From NCBI GenBank assembly GCA_963971225.1, contig OZ020269.1:40941264-41005263 (forward strand): a DNA stretch of 64,000 bases, in the 5' to 3' direction. Shown one piece after another: positions 30,621 to 41,938 of this stretch. The translations under genes and the position numbers were made by a program. Every line of letters starts with the position of its first letter. The stretch's first letter is position 1. A model generated the notes under the pieces. It was not told the DNA's origin and did not search any database. It saw only the letters and a list, made by a program, of their open reading frames with translations. The DNA comes from Melieria omissa (taxonomy: Eukaryota > Arthropoda > Insecta > Diptera > Ulidiidae).

Positions 30621-33600
30621 ATGGGGTCGAAGGTTGTCCAAGTGAACCTCCAACACTCTAAGTTGGCAACGGACAACCTAGCCGTCCTCCTGTCGGAGGA
30701 GGATGTAGACATCGCCATCGTCCAAGAGCCTTGGGTGCGGAGCACGGAGGTAAAAGGACTTCGGCTGAGCAACTACAACCTTTTCTACAAAAAGGGTGAA
30801 GGTAAGCCCAGGGCGTGTATAGTTGTCAAAAAACATCTCAACACCTATCTTTTACCCCATCACAGCACCAACGACACCACGGTAGTGGAGCTAGTTGCAG
30901 CGGGGGGCACCAACATCAAAATTGCCTCGGCCTACATGACGCATGATAGGCCCGCGCCACCCGAAGAAGTTCGGAGGCTCATGAGCGGCGGTAACAACCG
31001 GAGTGTAGTGTTGATAGGCTCTGATGCCAATGCAAGACACACTCTATGTGGCAGCAGCGAAATCAACGATCGGGGTGAGTCACTCTTTGATTTTATACTT
31101 AATACTAACCTGGTAGTGTGTAACAGGGGTAACGCCCCAACCTTCGTCTTCCCAAGCACTGACGGCTTCAGTGGTTGGGAGGAGGTCCTAGATGTTACAC
31201 TACTAACTGACAATGAGCAAGTGAGGGTGGATAAATGGAGAGTTTCCAGCAAAAAATCATTTTCGGATCACGCCTGGATACTCTTCAATTTAGAGGTTCA
31301 GGTCGAACCACCCTCGCCTTATCGTAACCCTAGACGTACCAACTGGAATCGATTCGCCGGCATGATCCGCAATAGGATAGGCGGAGTACGCCCTGCCAGT
31401 ATATCCTCAGTGGGGGACATTGACCACAGAATCGAGCAGTTGGAAAACGCGATGGCTTCCGCGTTCAAAACGTTTTGTCCAATCAAATACTCTAAGAAAT
31501 CACCTTGGTGGAACGATGAATTATCGCGTCTGAGATCGGACGTGCGGAGGTCATTCAACCTAAGCTATTCTACGGGTAACTGGCAAAATTACAAGAATAG
31601 CGTAAGGAAGTATACAAAGGCGATAAGGGACTCCAAAAACAAGGGATGGAGAAATTTCTGCTCAGCTATAGAAACCACCAAAGACTCGGCAAGGCTAAGT
31701 AAGGTGTTGTTAAGGGACCACACCTGCCCCTCATACATCAAGAAGCCGAATTGCTCCTGGACTGAGAGTACTGAGGAGGTCTTAGACCTGCTGTTAAATA
31801 CGCACTTTCCAGGGTGCGAAAAGGAGGAACCACGGATAAGGCATCAGATACTAAATCTGCCCCCATTCAGTGACAACAGCATTATAACTAGGGACAATCT
31901 CGCATGGGCCATAAAAAGCTTTTCCCCTTATAAGTCCCCGGGCCCAGATGGCATCATTCCAATGATGCTACAGGTGTCCCAAGACTCAGCTTTACCCTGG
32001 CTCAAGGTAATTTTTAAGGCCTGTCTAGCCTGGAACTACATTCACATTACTTGGAGGCGCGTTAAGGTCGTCTTTATTCCCAAGGTAGGTAAAAGAGGCC
32101 ATGAATCGGCGAAGGACTTTCGGCCCATAAGTCTGACATCTTTCGTGCTCAAGACCCTTGAGCGACTCCTCGACTTCCATATACAACATGCATATCTGAA
32201 GGGAAAGTCAACGGAGACAGCCCTTCACGAAGTGGTACGAACAGTGGAAAGATCACTGGAGTACAAACAATACACATTGGCGGCCGTCATGGACATAGAA
32301 GGTGCTTTTAACAACATAGAGATAAGCACGATAGAGTCATCGCTGGTGAACCTTGGAGTCAACGTACATGTTCGCAGTTGGGCCACTGCAATGCTCCAAT
32401 CGAGGGTGGTGAAACACCCACCTTACAAAATGGGTAACCAGGGGCACACCACAAGGGGGGGGGGGGGTATTATCGCCTCTCGTGTGGGTCTGTGCCATTG
32501 ACAACATCCTAACAGAACTTAACCGAAGAGGAGTAAAAACGGTTGCGTATGCGGACGACGTGGTTTTATACTACGTTTACATTGAACCCAAATGCGTAGT
32601 TTCGAATGAGCCATTTGAAAGTGTTTACATTGCCTCATTTGCGTTGCATTTGCATTTTGTTTGGCAACTAATGTCAAATGATCAATGCTCATGTCCTCTT
32701 GCCGCAGCTCATAGATTAGCTCTTTTCCGGCTTCTGACTAAATCATTTGTTTCTTTTTGCTGCCTCTATGTTCTACACACTGCAATATTTGAATACATGT
32801 ATATTTCATACCTTAGATGCTAAGAATATTCTACATATTTGAAGCAGACGAAAATTCCATTCATTTTGATAATTTTCGTTTGTTTTGATTTTGAACTGTC
32901 AAAAAGAAGCGAAACCTTTTGAAGCTTTTGAAAGAGCTTTCATTTTGTGATGCGTTCGATAAAATTGGTCATGTTTTATCGCATTTGCTTCGCCGTTTTG
33001 TTGAAATGAGTCATTTCGTCGATTTGAATTTGTATGGGGAAATGCGTGATTTGGCTTCGCATTTGTGCCCAAATGCCTAGTTTGAGATGAGTCATTTCAA
33101 AGTGTTTACATTGCCTCATTCGCATTGCATTTGCATTTTGTTTGGCAGCTAATGTGAAATGCTCAATGCTCATGTCCTCTTGCCGCAGCACATAGATCAG
33201 CGCTTCTCCGGCTACTGACTAAAGAATTTGTTGTTTTTTTGCTGCCTCTATGTTCTACACACTGCAATATTTGAATACATGTATATTTCATACCTTAGAT
33301 GCTAAGAATATTCTACATATTTGAAGCAGACGAAAATTCCATTCATTTTGATAATTTTCGTTTGTTTTGATTTTGAACTGTCAAAAAGAAGCGAAAGCTT
33401 TTGAATCTTTTGAAAGAGCTTTCATTTTGTGATGCGTTCGATAAAATTGGTCATGTTTTATCGCATTTGCTTCGTCGTTTTGTTGAAATGAGTCATTTCG
33501 TTGATTTGAATTTGTATGGGGAAATGCGTGATTTGGCTTCGCATTTGAGAATTTTTGCTAAAATCACGCATTTGGGCTCAATGTAAATGTAGTATTAATG

Positions 33601-35175
33601 GCATCAGGAATGAGCCCTGACGTGATTAGCGGAATTTTTCAGGGTAGTTTGGACGGGTTAAGTGCTTGGTGTACGGGACGTGGAATAAGCATTAACCCCA
33701 GCAAAACTGAACTGATGCTGTTTACCACCCGTACTAAGATACCAACCTTTAGACGACCTCATCTTGGACCTCTCGTCCAGTGCCTGATACCTGGTAATTC
33801 TGGACCCCAAACTAAACTGGAGGCTAAATATAGAGCATAGAATAAACAAAGCAGGATTTGCACTTTATTCTTGTAGGAGAATGATAGAAAGGAGGTGGGG
33901 CCTCCGACCAAGTCTAATGCTTTGGATGTTCAAGATGGTTGTGCGTCCAATACTATCATACGGAGCTCTTGTTTGGTGGAAAGCCCTCAGGAGGGAATAT
34001 AACATCACCAAACTTGGTAGATTACAAAGAACAGCTTGTGCCGGAACTACGGGAGCGATTAGATCCTGCCCTGGAGAGGCGCTAAACGTGCTGACGCACT
34101 TGCTTCCCGTTGATCTGCACATTATGAAAATCGCAACTCTTAGTGCTCTCAGGCTGAGAGAAACCGGTTGCTGGAGAGACAGACCGTATGGCCACGGCAG
34201 TCTACTATCACAAGGGCAAAGGAGTCTGCCTATAACTACGGATTACGCTATTCCCATCATTGCTTTTGGGAGAAACTACGATATCCGTACCCCCTCCCGT
34301 CTAGAATGGAAGAGAGGAAACATCCTTAATAACCTGGATACCACGATTTACACGGATGGCTCCAAGATGGTATGCGGAGTAGGAGCAGGAGTCTTCTCGG
34401 AACACCTTAAACTAAATGTGTCTTTCCGTCTCCCCAATACAGCAAGCGTTTTCCAGGCGGAAGGGCTTGCTATTAGGGAAGCGTGTAGGATGGCACTGGC
34501 AGACACATCCTACAAAAGCCATATCACTATACTTTCCGACAGCCTATCCACGATCAAGGCACTGGGATCGTCGATTCTGTCGTCAAAACTAGTGCGGAAT
34601 TGCAGGAAGCTCCTTACAGAGCTGGCTCATAGGTACAGAGTTACCCTGATAGGGGTGCCAGGGCACAAGAACATTAAAGGGAACGAAAGAGCCCATGAAC
34701 TAGCTCGAAGAGGCTCCGCTCTTGATGAAAGCGATGCGTTAACGTTCACGCCCCACTGGGCTCCATCAAGAGCGAGGTCTCGAAGGACTTCTTCGCCAAA
34801 GCCAACACTAGATGGCAGAGGACGGAATCCTGTAAAACCAGCAGATTACTTTGGCCAACGTACGACAAGAAAAAGACCGCGGAGCTCTTGAACAAGGGCC
34901 GCCGGGATGTGGCAAGACTAACGGCAGTTATCACTGGTCACTGGCCTATTGGCGAGCACGCGGCAAAAATGGGGATCCCATACAATACCAGCTGTCACAG
35001 CTGTGAAAACACGGACGAAAAGGAAACCGTACACCACTTCCTCTGCGACTGCCCGACGCTATCAAGAAGGAGATGGAAAACGCTGGGAAAACCGACATTC
35101 CAGAATTGCGAGGAGATAGCAAAGTGCAGTGTAAACTCGCTACTCTCTTTCATTAACCTCTTGGACTGGATATAG
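30621..35175 (+). pseudogene. LOA-like LINE #3 ORF2, split by MITE
   Basis: The frame opens with an endonuclease: VVQVNLQHSKLATDNLAVLL, IVQEPWVRSTEV, VLIGSDANARHTLCGSSEIN and SFSDHAWILF. The polymerase follows: SFSPYKSPGPDGIIPMMLQV, FRPISLTSFVLKTLERLLDF, AVMDIEGAFNNIEISTI, then a frameshift at a run of 13 G (about 32456-32468) inside the GTPQGGV motif, and VAYADDVV. The MITE sits right after this active site. Beyond it come GISINPSKTELMLFTTR, LSYGALVWWKALRREYNITK and RNase H (TIYTDGSKMVCGVGAG, FQAEGLAIREACRM, ILSDSLSTIKAL). Its fourth site reads NERAHELA, His (34694-34696) in place of Asp. The zinc motif CHSCENTDEKETVHHFLCDC follows a further frameshift near 34890. Confidence 0.92.
32569..33594. 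mobile_element. Harbinger-type MITE with internal tandem duplication
   Basis: The ends are an inverted repeat starting TACTACRTTTACATTGA and continuing through CCCAAATGCGT (27 of 29 bases match). They are flanked by the 3-bp duplication TTA (32566-32568 and 33595-33597), the TWA target type of PIF/Harbinger elements. Removing the element with one TTA joins the LINE #3 frame exactly after YADDVV. Inside, a unit of 481 bp starting at 32587 is repeated from 33068, so the element is a tandem dimer. It has no transposase. A partial copy lies at 50438-50790 on the other strand. Confidence 0.88.
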
Positions 35176-35320
35176 AGGATATATATGGATATATATAAAC
35201 ATACAGTCCAGAAGACATCGCACAGCATACCCTAGTGTACCTACCGGGAATAGTGGTAACAAAACGGCGCCAACGCGCTAATTGGATGATGGAACATCGC
35301 CACTTGAACCAACCAACCAA

Positions 35321-36059
35321 CATAACTTCTAATTAAATTTGCTGATTTGAAATAGGTCGAAAATTGTTTGCAGAATTTAAAGGACTTTTTTGCAAGAGAC
35401 ATTGAAAGTGGTTGCACCTATCGGAAGTCAAACTAGTATCTATATATTTTATATTTTTTACCAAAAAAAAAACTGTACGTTCACAAGAAAATCCATATCT
35501 CTTTCTACGTTTATATAAGAAACTAGTTTGCAGTTTCCCTACCCCCATCGAGGTATGCAATAAGGCGCGTTACCGAAAAAAAGATTGAAAGCAAAAGAAA
35601 CTCTCGCCATGGCACTTATATGGGAAATCAACATTACGTTCCTGCGCAACCTTGTAGTCTGATGTTTGGCGAAATCAACCTTGGAGTCTGGTATTTTCGG
35701 TGAATAAGTGTGATTTTTAGTATGTGTTGTGGTCGAGTGTTCTTAGTTTTCTATCACTTTGGTGTTGGCTCTGATATTGCTGCCAAAAGTGCTCCTTTTA
35801 TAGCAGCACAAACTGCTGTTCGATCCGCTTTGCTGCCGTCATTGGCGATCCGTTATGCTGTCGGCGTTGCATTAATTGAAGAATATTTTCAATTTTTGTA
35901 TGCAAATAATAGGTTTACTCAAGATTCTCAAAAGAGCGGTTTGTTTTAGTGATGTCCACTTCTATCGCCAAAAATCTTTTCCCGTCAAACCATTTCTCCA
36001 AGTTTTAGTGTTCGAAAATAGTCTAGAATAAATATGCTGAATAGGGTAGCAGTTTGTAG
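35321..36059 (+). other. Unassigned region with a short open frame at 35721-35949
   Basis: No known domain is recognised. The frame at 35721-35949 (Met start, 75 residues) reads CCGRVFLVFYHFGVGSD, then an Ala-rich AAKSAPFIAAQTAVRSALLP and VALIEEYFQFLYANN. It has slightly higher GC than its surroundings and could be a fragment of a gene, an exon or chance. No splice or promoter signal supports it clearly. Flanking sequence holds short A and T runs only. Confidence 0.3.
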
Positions 36060-36591
36060 CCCAATTTATGTACATAAGGAGTGTAAGAAGGAGGCGTTCT
36101 TCGCCTTTTCATGATCATGTGTACCAGAACCATTCTTTCGATCAATACGCTGGTCCTCCTTAACCCTTTCGGGACTTCTGTGATAATACGTCCCAGCAAG
36201 TTTTTAATGCCCTTCAAAACAATTATTCAAATCGTACGACCCACGTAAAATATTCTTTCGATTTCAATGATCCCGGATAAAAGGATGATTTCAGAATTTG
36301 TGAGCATCCAATAGAATTTTCTAACCCCAACATTCATAGAATGAGAATATTTCTTCTGAGAGTATTTTGGATTTCAAAATTAAACTCCGTCCCAAAAGGG
36401 TTAAAGGGTTTAATAACACGAGAAATGGTTTTAGGGTTAGACCCTACCTCTTTGGCAAGTTTTTTAAAAGACCACAGAGGTTGCTTTTGAAAAATTGTAA
36501 TGATGTGTTTTCGCACTTCCACTTCGTTTGCCATTTTCGCGTTAAAAAAATTTTTTTTTGGCTCTAACAGACGCATTATATTTTCTGACAT
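36060..36591 (-). pseudogene. Tc1/mariner-group transposase N-terminus, cut by a MITE
   Basis: The minus strand encodes a helix-turn-helix: EVEVRKHIITIFQKQPLWSF, KKLAKEVGSNPKTISRVIK up to about 36405. After the MITE (36164-36400) it continues at 36159 with KEDQRIDRKNGSGTHDH and stops. The two parts join in frame across the MITE. The paired helix-turn-helix followed by a basic RKxGSG motif is typical of the IS630-Tc1-mariner superfamily; which family is not clear (maT or related possible). The catalytic part is absent. Confidence 0.65.
36164..36400. mobile_element. piggyBac-type MITE (TTAA target)
   Basis: The 237-bp element is flanked by TTAA on both sides (36160-36163 and 36401-36404). Its ends are inverted: CCCTTTCGGGAC at the left and GTCCCAAAAGGG at the right. 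TTAA duplication and CCC/GGG ends are the known signature of piggyBac-group elements. Removing it with one TTAA restores an open transposase frame on the minus strand, which confirms the boundaries. No coding capacity. Confidence 0.85.
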
Positions 36592-37126
36592 TTAATTCAG
36601 AGCTACTAAGATAAAAATGTTTTTGTTTGAAATTTTCAATAGCAGAGTAAGTTCGGGTAATGTGATATACCTGTTTGTTTTACGGCGATTCCCGACACAC
36701 TTTGTCTTAAAATTAATGTTTTTTTTGCCCCAAACTGCTCACTAATACCTTATTTAGAATATCTAAGATTATTAACTCTGTAAGATAAACTGTTGACGAT
36801 TTTCTTAAATACAAATCGAAATATCCATATATTGGCGTCTGATAAAAGTGGCGGGTGATGTGATGTACCATTGGCGGGTAATGTGATATACCCGAAAAAA
36901 CATTATTTAACAGACCTATTAGTTTCAAAGTTGGTGAAAATACTCCAAATCAAAAATGTTTAGAGACGTGCTTCTCATTTTTTCGGAAAATCACAATCTG
37001 ACGGGTAAACCAAGGGCTAAAAATTTGTATCGAAAAACATGATTTTATGGGTTTTTTAATCTGAAACGTAACCATAACAGATTATTGAGATTATTCCACT
37101 TCAAATATTATACAATTAAGCATATA

Positions 37127-38420
37127 CTACTGTGATCAAACTGAAAGGTGAATTTTTAATTTAAACTTCACGTGTTTTTCGAATCGGTAAATTTTTTGTT
37201 TCTGTAAGTTGGTAGCACTGTTAGTGACATCTATGCTAAATTTCACGTCAAAATATTCATTAGTATTTGAGATACGCGTCGTTTTGTGAGGCTCTAAAAG
37301 TGAATTCTTCGATTTTTACTATGTCTGAATTTATTGAACAAAGAAGTTGCATTAAATTTTGTTTGCGGAATGATATTTCGCCTGCAGAAACGTTGAGGAT
37401 GTTGCAAAAAGCCTTTGGTGATCAAACTCTGTCTTCTAAAAGTGTTTACAAGTGGTATAACGAGTTCAAAGCCGGTCGTGAGAGTGTCAAATCGGCCAAA
37501 ACCATCGACTGATGAACATCACGTCAAACAAGTCAAAGAAATGGTGCTTGAAAATCGTCGATTAACTATTAGAGACATTGCTGATAGTTTGGGCATATCA
37601 TTTGGATCGGTGCAGGCGATTTTGAAAGACGAATTGGGCTTGAGAAGAGTAAAATCTCGAATGGTTCCAAAAACACTCAATTTTTTCGAAAAAGACCGTC
37701 GTGTTAACATCTGTGAAACAATGCTTTCTGACTATCAAAACGTAATGAAACGCATCATAACTGGAGATGAGACTTGGGTCTACGCTTACGATCCCGAAAC
37801 AACCGATCAATCGAGCGAATGTCGTGCAAAAGGTGAGCCAAGACCAAAAAAATCGCGTCAAAGTCGCTCAAAAATCAAGGTCATGTTGACAGTTTTCTTT
37901 GATTATCGTGGTGTGGTGCATTATGAATTCCTTCCGCCGGGCCAAACTGTCAGCAAGGAATATTATTTGAGCGTTATGCGCCGCTTACGTGAAGCTATTC
38001 GCCTCAAGAGGCCAGAATTGTGGGCCGGCAACTCTTGGTTTTTGCACCACGATAATGCACCATCTCATACTGCATTGGTTCTTCGTGATCAGTTCGCCGA
38101 AAATTCAACAAATATCGTTCCGCAAGCACCGTATTCGCCTAATTTGGCCCCGTGTGACTTCTGGCTGTTCAGCAAACTCAAAAGACTACTCCGAGGACAC
38201 CGTTTTGACTCAATTGAGGAGATAAAAGCTGAATCGAAGAAGGCTCTGATGGCCATCCCGACGGAGGATTTTTCCAAGTGCTATGATGAATGGAAAATTC
38301 GTTGGCATAAGTGTATTGCAGCGGGAGGGGATTACTTTGAAGGAGATGAAATGGATTTGCAAGAATAAATAAAGATTTTAAAAATATAACAAAATTCACC
38401 TTTCAGTTTGATCACAGTAG
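37127..38420 (+). mobile_element. mariner transposon, complete ends
   Basis: The 1,294-bp element has inverted ends of about 30 bases starting CTACTGTGATCAAACTGAAA at the left, with the exact reverse complement at the right. It is flanked by the TA duplication (37125-37126 and 38421-38422). Length, TA target and the DD34D transposase identify a mariner. It sits inside element X. The ends look well preserved, so it could still be mobilised if a related transposase were present. Confidence 0.93.
37321..38368 (+). pseudogene. mariner transposase, one frameshift
   Basis: The likely start is the Met at 37321. The first frame encodes the helix-turn-helix part ([38 protein letters not shown]) and stops at 37512. 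A frameshift near 37480 leads to the second frame, which runs open to 38368: DSLGISFGSVQAILKDELGL, then the catalytic core with the Asp triad in ITGDETWVYAYD, FLHHDNAPSHTA and SPNLAPCDFWLFSKL. The spacing between the second and third Asp is 34 residues, so this is DD34D. All three catalytic residues are present. One indel is the only obvious lesion, so the insertion may be fairly recent. Confidence 0.93.
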
Positions 38421-38803
38421 TATACATTTCTGAAATTGACTTTTTGCGAAAACAATTTTATAAAAAAAACAATAATAATTTTATTATGAAGAGCGTACCT
38501 CGCAAACTCATAATCGATATCACTGATTTACTTTTGATTAGCCTCGAGCTTTCTAATAATTTTTTTTTTTTTGTAATTTACCTTTTATGCTTTCAAACTT
38601 CATGACCAAAAACTTGTGCAAGGACTACTCAAAGCACTTCATCACACTGAATGTAAACTATTTAAGCAAACACATCCAAATTCATGCAGCACGAGTTTTT
38701 TAGCTGTTATGATGTTTCAAAAAGGTTGATTTTGAAAAAGTTCAACGCACTTGTGAAATGAGCCACTATATCACATTACCCGACCATACCACATTACCCG
38801 AAC

Positions 38804-40373
38804 CAAAGAATATGAAGTAATATAGAACGCGCATGTGGACGCAAGTGTTTTCGGTTTCTATGATGCGAGCGGGAAGAGCGAAGCGTAGGCATTTGAAAAT
38901 GTTAGGTTCATAACATTTTCTGTTAGATTTGCGTAGGACAACAGCAAAAAGCTATGTTATTGTTCGCAACGGCTTCACTCGTGTACATTGAAGTGGTGGT
39001 TGTTGCAGCGTAGTGTTCGCTCAATCAGTTTTTGCATGCATGTTTATTGATCTTGTTTGCCGAAGCGCAAGCAAAAAACAAACAACGAACGAAGGCATCG
39101 TCATCATCGTTTCAACGAAGATGACTCGGGATTCGCTAATGTTTTTGTTGTTGTCGTTTATTGTGTGTATGCTATTTTGTGTTGCCGATTGGTTTTTGCT
39201 GCACAGATTGCTGTCAGCTCAACATCAATCGAATTTTTGTGGTGTATGGCTTTTTGCTGGCCAACGCTTTGATTGATTTTAAAATTTGGCGGTTGATCCC
39301 AATTTAAAATGTTTACAAATATTTTTACGTGGCGAGTTCGAAATAAAATTATTTGTTTATTTCACATGGTTTGAGGTCACAAGTATGAGAATATAGAAAA
39401 ACTACGAAAAAAAATTAACTGATGGCTGTATTGACTTCAAAATTCGTAAAAACACTTGAAATCAAAAATAATTAGATACGTGTTTTAATTTTTTTTTTAA
39501 ATCGAAATCTAACGGACAAACGAAGGGTTAAAAGATTGTATGGAAAAACCTAAATAGGTCTATTGACTTTCAATATGTCGAAAGCACTACTAAAGCACTA
39601 GATAAACAAATTAATAATAAGACAAGTATTTTGTCATAAGAAAACTATAATTTAGGAATGCCTAGGTTTAAAAATAGTACAAATATTCTACACCTGAATG
39701 GTTCCATGGCGAATGATGTGACCATAAATTTACAATATAAGATTTTCTTAGTTTAGTTCTTTTAAGCAAGCATTATATGTGGGCAGTAAAAATAGTTCCA
39801 AAGAACGGGACGGAAAATTATTACGGGCAAATAAAAACGTCTTCCTTTCTTTCCAATTTCCCTTTTTAATTGTCTTTGTTGATTACTTATTATATATTTT
39901 TTATTGCCTGTAGCGATCATATAGGTCGCCATGCCGGCCATATTTTATTTTCTGTTCTATGATTTTGCGCACACTACAGTCGGCAGTGAGTTCAGGAGCA
40001 ATATGAGACGCCGTGCAGGCTTATAGAAGAAGAACAAAAGTCAGCGGCCAGAAAATAGAAATCGTTTTACAATTTCAGCATTTCGCCAGCGCAACAACAA
40101 CAACAACAACAGCACATCGTCTTCATCACCCAATCATCCCACGCCGCAGCAGTGCGCTAACGCAGACTCGCTGCAGTGAGCGCAACCAAAAGCAAGCCTT
40201 CGTATGTTTATTTTCTTTGCTTCTACTCACATGTTACGCCGAAGTTACAGAGATTTCTGCTGTTAGTAACAGAGGGTTCTGCCGTCAATAACAGAGGGTA
40301 CTACCAACAGTACCCGCCATACAACACGTTTGCTTGTATGAGATGCGCGTTCTATATTACTTCATATTCTTTG
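38804..40373 (+). mobile_element. Element Y, copy 1 (non-autonomous TIR element)
   Basis: The unit starts CAAAGAATATGAAGTAATAT followed by AGAACGCGCAT, and ends with the inverse (40345-40373). It lies inside X: the pair Y1-Y2 is flanked by a 7-bp direct duplication, CCCGAAC (38797-38803 and 41939-41945). There is no transposase. Short open frames occur, including a hydrophobic one at 39013-39276, but they resemble nothing known. The unit contains a run of CAA repeats near 40088-40108. A TIR family with 7-8 bp duplication (hAT or P group) is possible; the assignment is open. Confidence 0.65.
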
Positions 40374-40380
40374 GTAGTAC

Positions 40381-41938
40381 CAAAGTATAGAACGCACATG
40401 TGGGCACAAAAGTGTTTTCGGTTGTTTTGATGCGAGCGGGAAGAGCGAAGCGTAGGCATTTGAAAATGTTAAGTTCATAACATTTTCTGTTAGATTTTCG
40501 TAGGACAACAGCAAAAAGCCATGTTATTGTTGGCAACGGCTTCAGTCGTGTACATTGAAATGGTGGTTGTTGCAGCGTAGTGTTCGCTCAATCATTTTTT
40601 GCATGCATGTTTCTCGATCTTGTTTGCCGAAGCGCAAGCAAAAAACAAACAACACACCAAGGCATCGTCATCATCGTTTCAACGAAGATGACTCGGGATT
40701 CGGTAATGTTTTTGTTGTTTTCGATTATTGTGTGTATGCTCTTTTGTGTTGCCGATTGGTTTTGCTGCACAAATTGCTATCATATTTCCATCAATCGAAT
40801 CTTTGCGGTGTGTGGCTTTTTGAAGGCCAACGCTTTGATTGACTTTAAAATTTGGCGGTTGATCCCAATTTAAAATGTTTACAAATATTTTTGCGTGGCG
40901 AGTTGGAAATAAAATTATTTGTTTATTGATGGTTGATTACAAGTTTGAGAATATAGAAAAACTACGAAAAAAAAATTAACTGATGGCTATATTGACTTCA
41001 AAATTCGTAAAAACACTTGAAATCAAAAATAATTAGATACGTGTTTTAATTTTTTTTTTAAATCGAAATCTAACGGACAAACGAAGGGTTAAAAGATTGT
41101 ATGGAAAAACCTAAATAGGTCTATTGACTTTCAATATGTCGAAAGCACTACTAAAGCACTAGATAAACAAATTAATAATAAGACAAGTATTTTGTCATAA
41201 GAAAACTATAATTTAGGAATGCCTAGGTTTAAAAATAGTACAAATATTCTACACCTGAATGGTTCCATGGCGAATGATGTGACCATAAATTTACAATATA
41301 AGATTTTCTTAGTTTAGTTCTTTTAAGCAAGCATTATATGTGGGCAGTAAAAATAGTTCCAAAGAACGGGACGGAAAATTATTACGGGCAAATAAAAACG
41401 TCTTCCTTTCTTTCCAATTTCCCTTTTTAATTGTCTTTGTTGATTAGTTATTATATATTTTTTATTGCCTGTAGCGATCATATAGGTCGCCATGCCGGCC
41501 ATATTTTATTTTCTGTTCTATGATTTTGCGCACACTACAGTCGGCAGTGAGTTCAGGAGCAATATGAGACGCCGTGCAGGCTTATAGAAGAAGAACAAAA
41601 GTCAGCGGCCAGAAAATAGAAATCGTTTTACAATTTCAGCATTTCGCCAGCGCAACAACAACAACAACAACAGCACATCGTCTTCATCACCCAATCATCC
41701 CACGCCGCAGCAGTGCGCTAACGCAGACTCGCTGCAGTGAGCGCAACCAAAAGCAAGCCTTCGTATGTTTATTTTCTTTGCTTCTACTCACATGTTACGC
41801 CGAAGTTACAGAGATTTCTGCTGTTAGTAACAGAGGGTTCTGCCGTCAATAACAGAGGGTACTACCAACAGTACCCGCCATACAACACGTTTGCTTGTAT
41901 GAGATGCGCGTTCTATGTATATTACTTCATATTCTTTG
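40381..41938 (+). mobile_element. Element Y, copy 2 (tandem)
   Basis: This is a second unit in the same direction, separated from copy 1 by the 7-base GTAGTAC (40374-40380). About 930 bp of its right part (40972-41901) match copy 1 (39411-40340) with only about two differences, while its left part (about 40390-40960) differs from copy 1 by several per cent. It ends CATATTCTTTG at 41938 and is followed by the duplication CCCGAAC. The same GTAGTAC precedes the equivalent end of copy 3 at 58641. Confidence 0.68.

Larger units (their letters stand above)
29820..35320 (+). mobile_element. LOA-like LINE #3, interrupted by a MITE
   Basis: ORF1 (29820-30617) and ORF2 (30621-35175) lie on the plus strand, interrupted at 32569-33594. 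Comparison with LINE #4, whose ORF1 extends further upstream, shows this copy is 5'-truncated near 29830. After the ORF2 stop there is about 130 bases of 3' untranslated sequence and a tail of tandem AACC units at about 35306-35320. It is a different family from LINE #2 (different tail, diverged ORFs) but the same as LINE #4. The 3' flank starts with ATAACTTCT; no matching duplication is seen at the left end. Confidence 0.85.

Noticed and set aside
39013..39276. Hydrophobic 87-residue frame in element Y, similar to one in copy 2
   Set aside because: The copies differ in frame and length downstream, and no homologue is known to me; conservation is explained by the duplicated DNA.
40013..40291. 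92-residue frame identical in Y copies 1 and 2
   Set aside because: Identity reflects near-identical DNA over the whole region; the frame starts with a basic, CAA-repeat-coded stretch without domain support.
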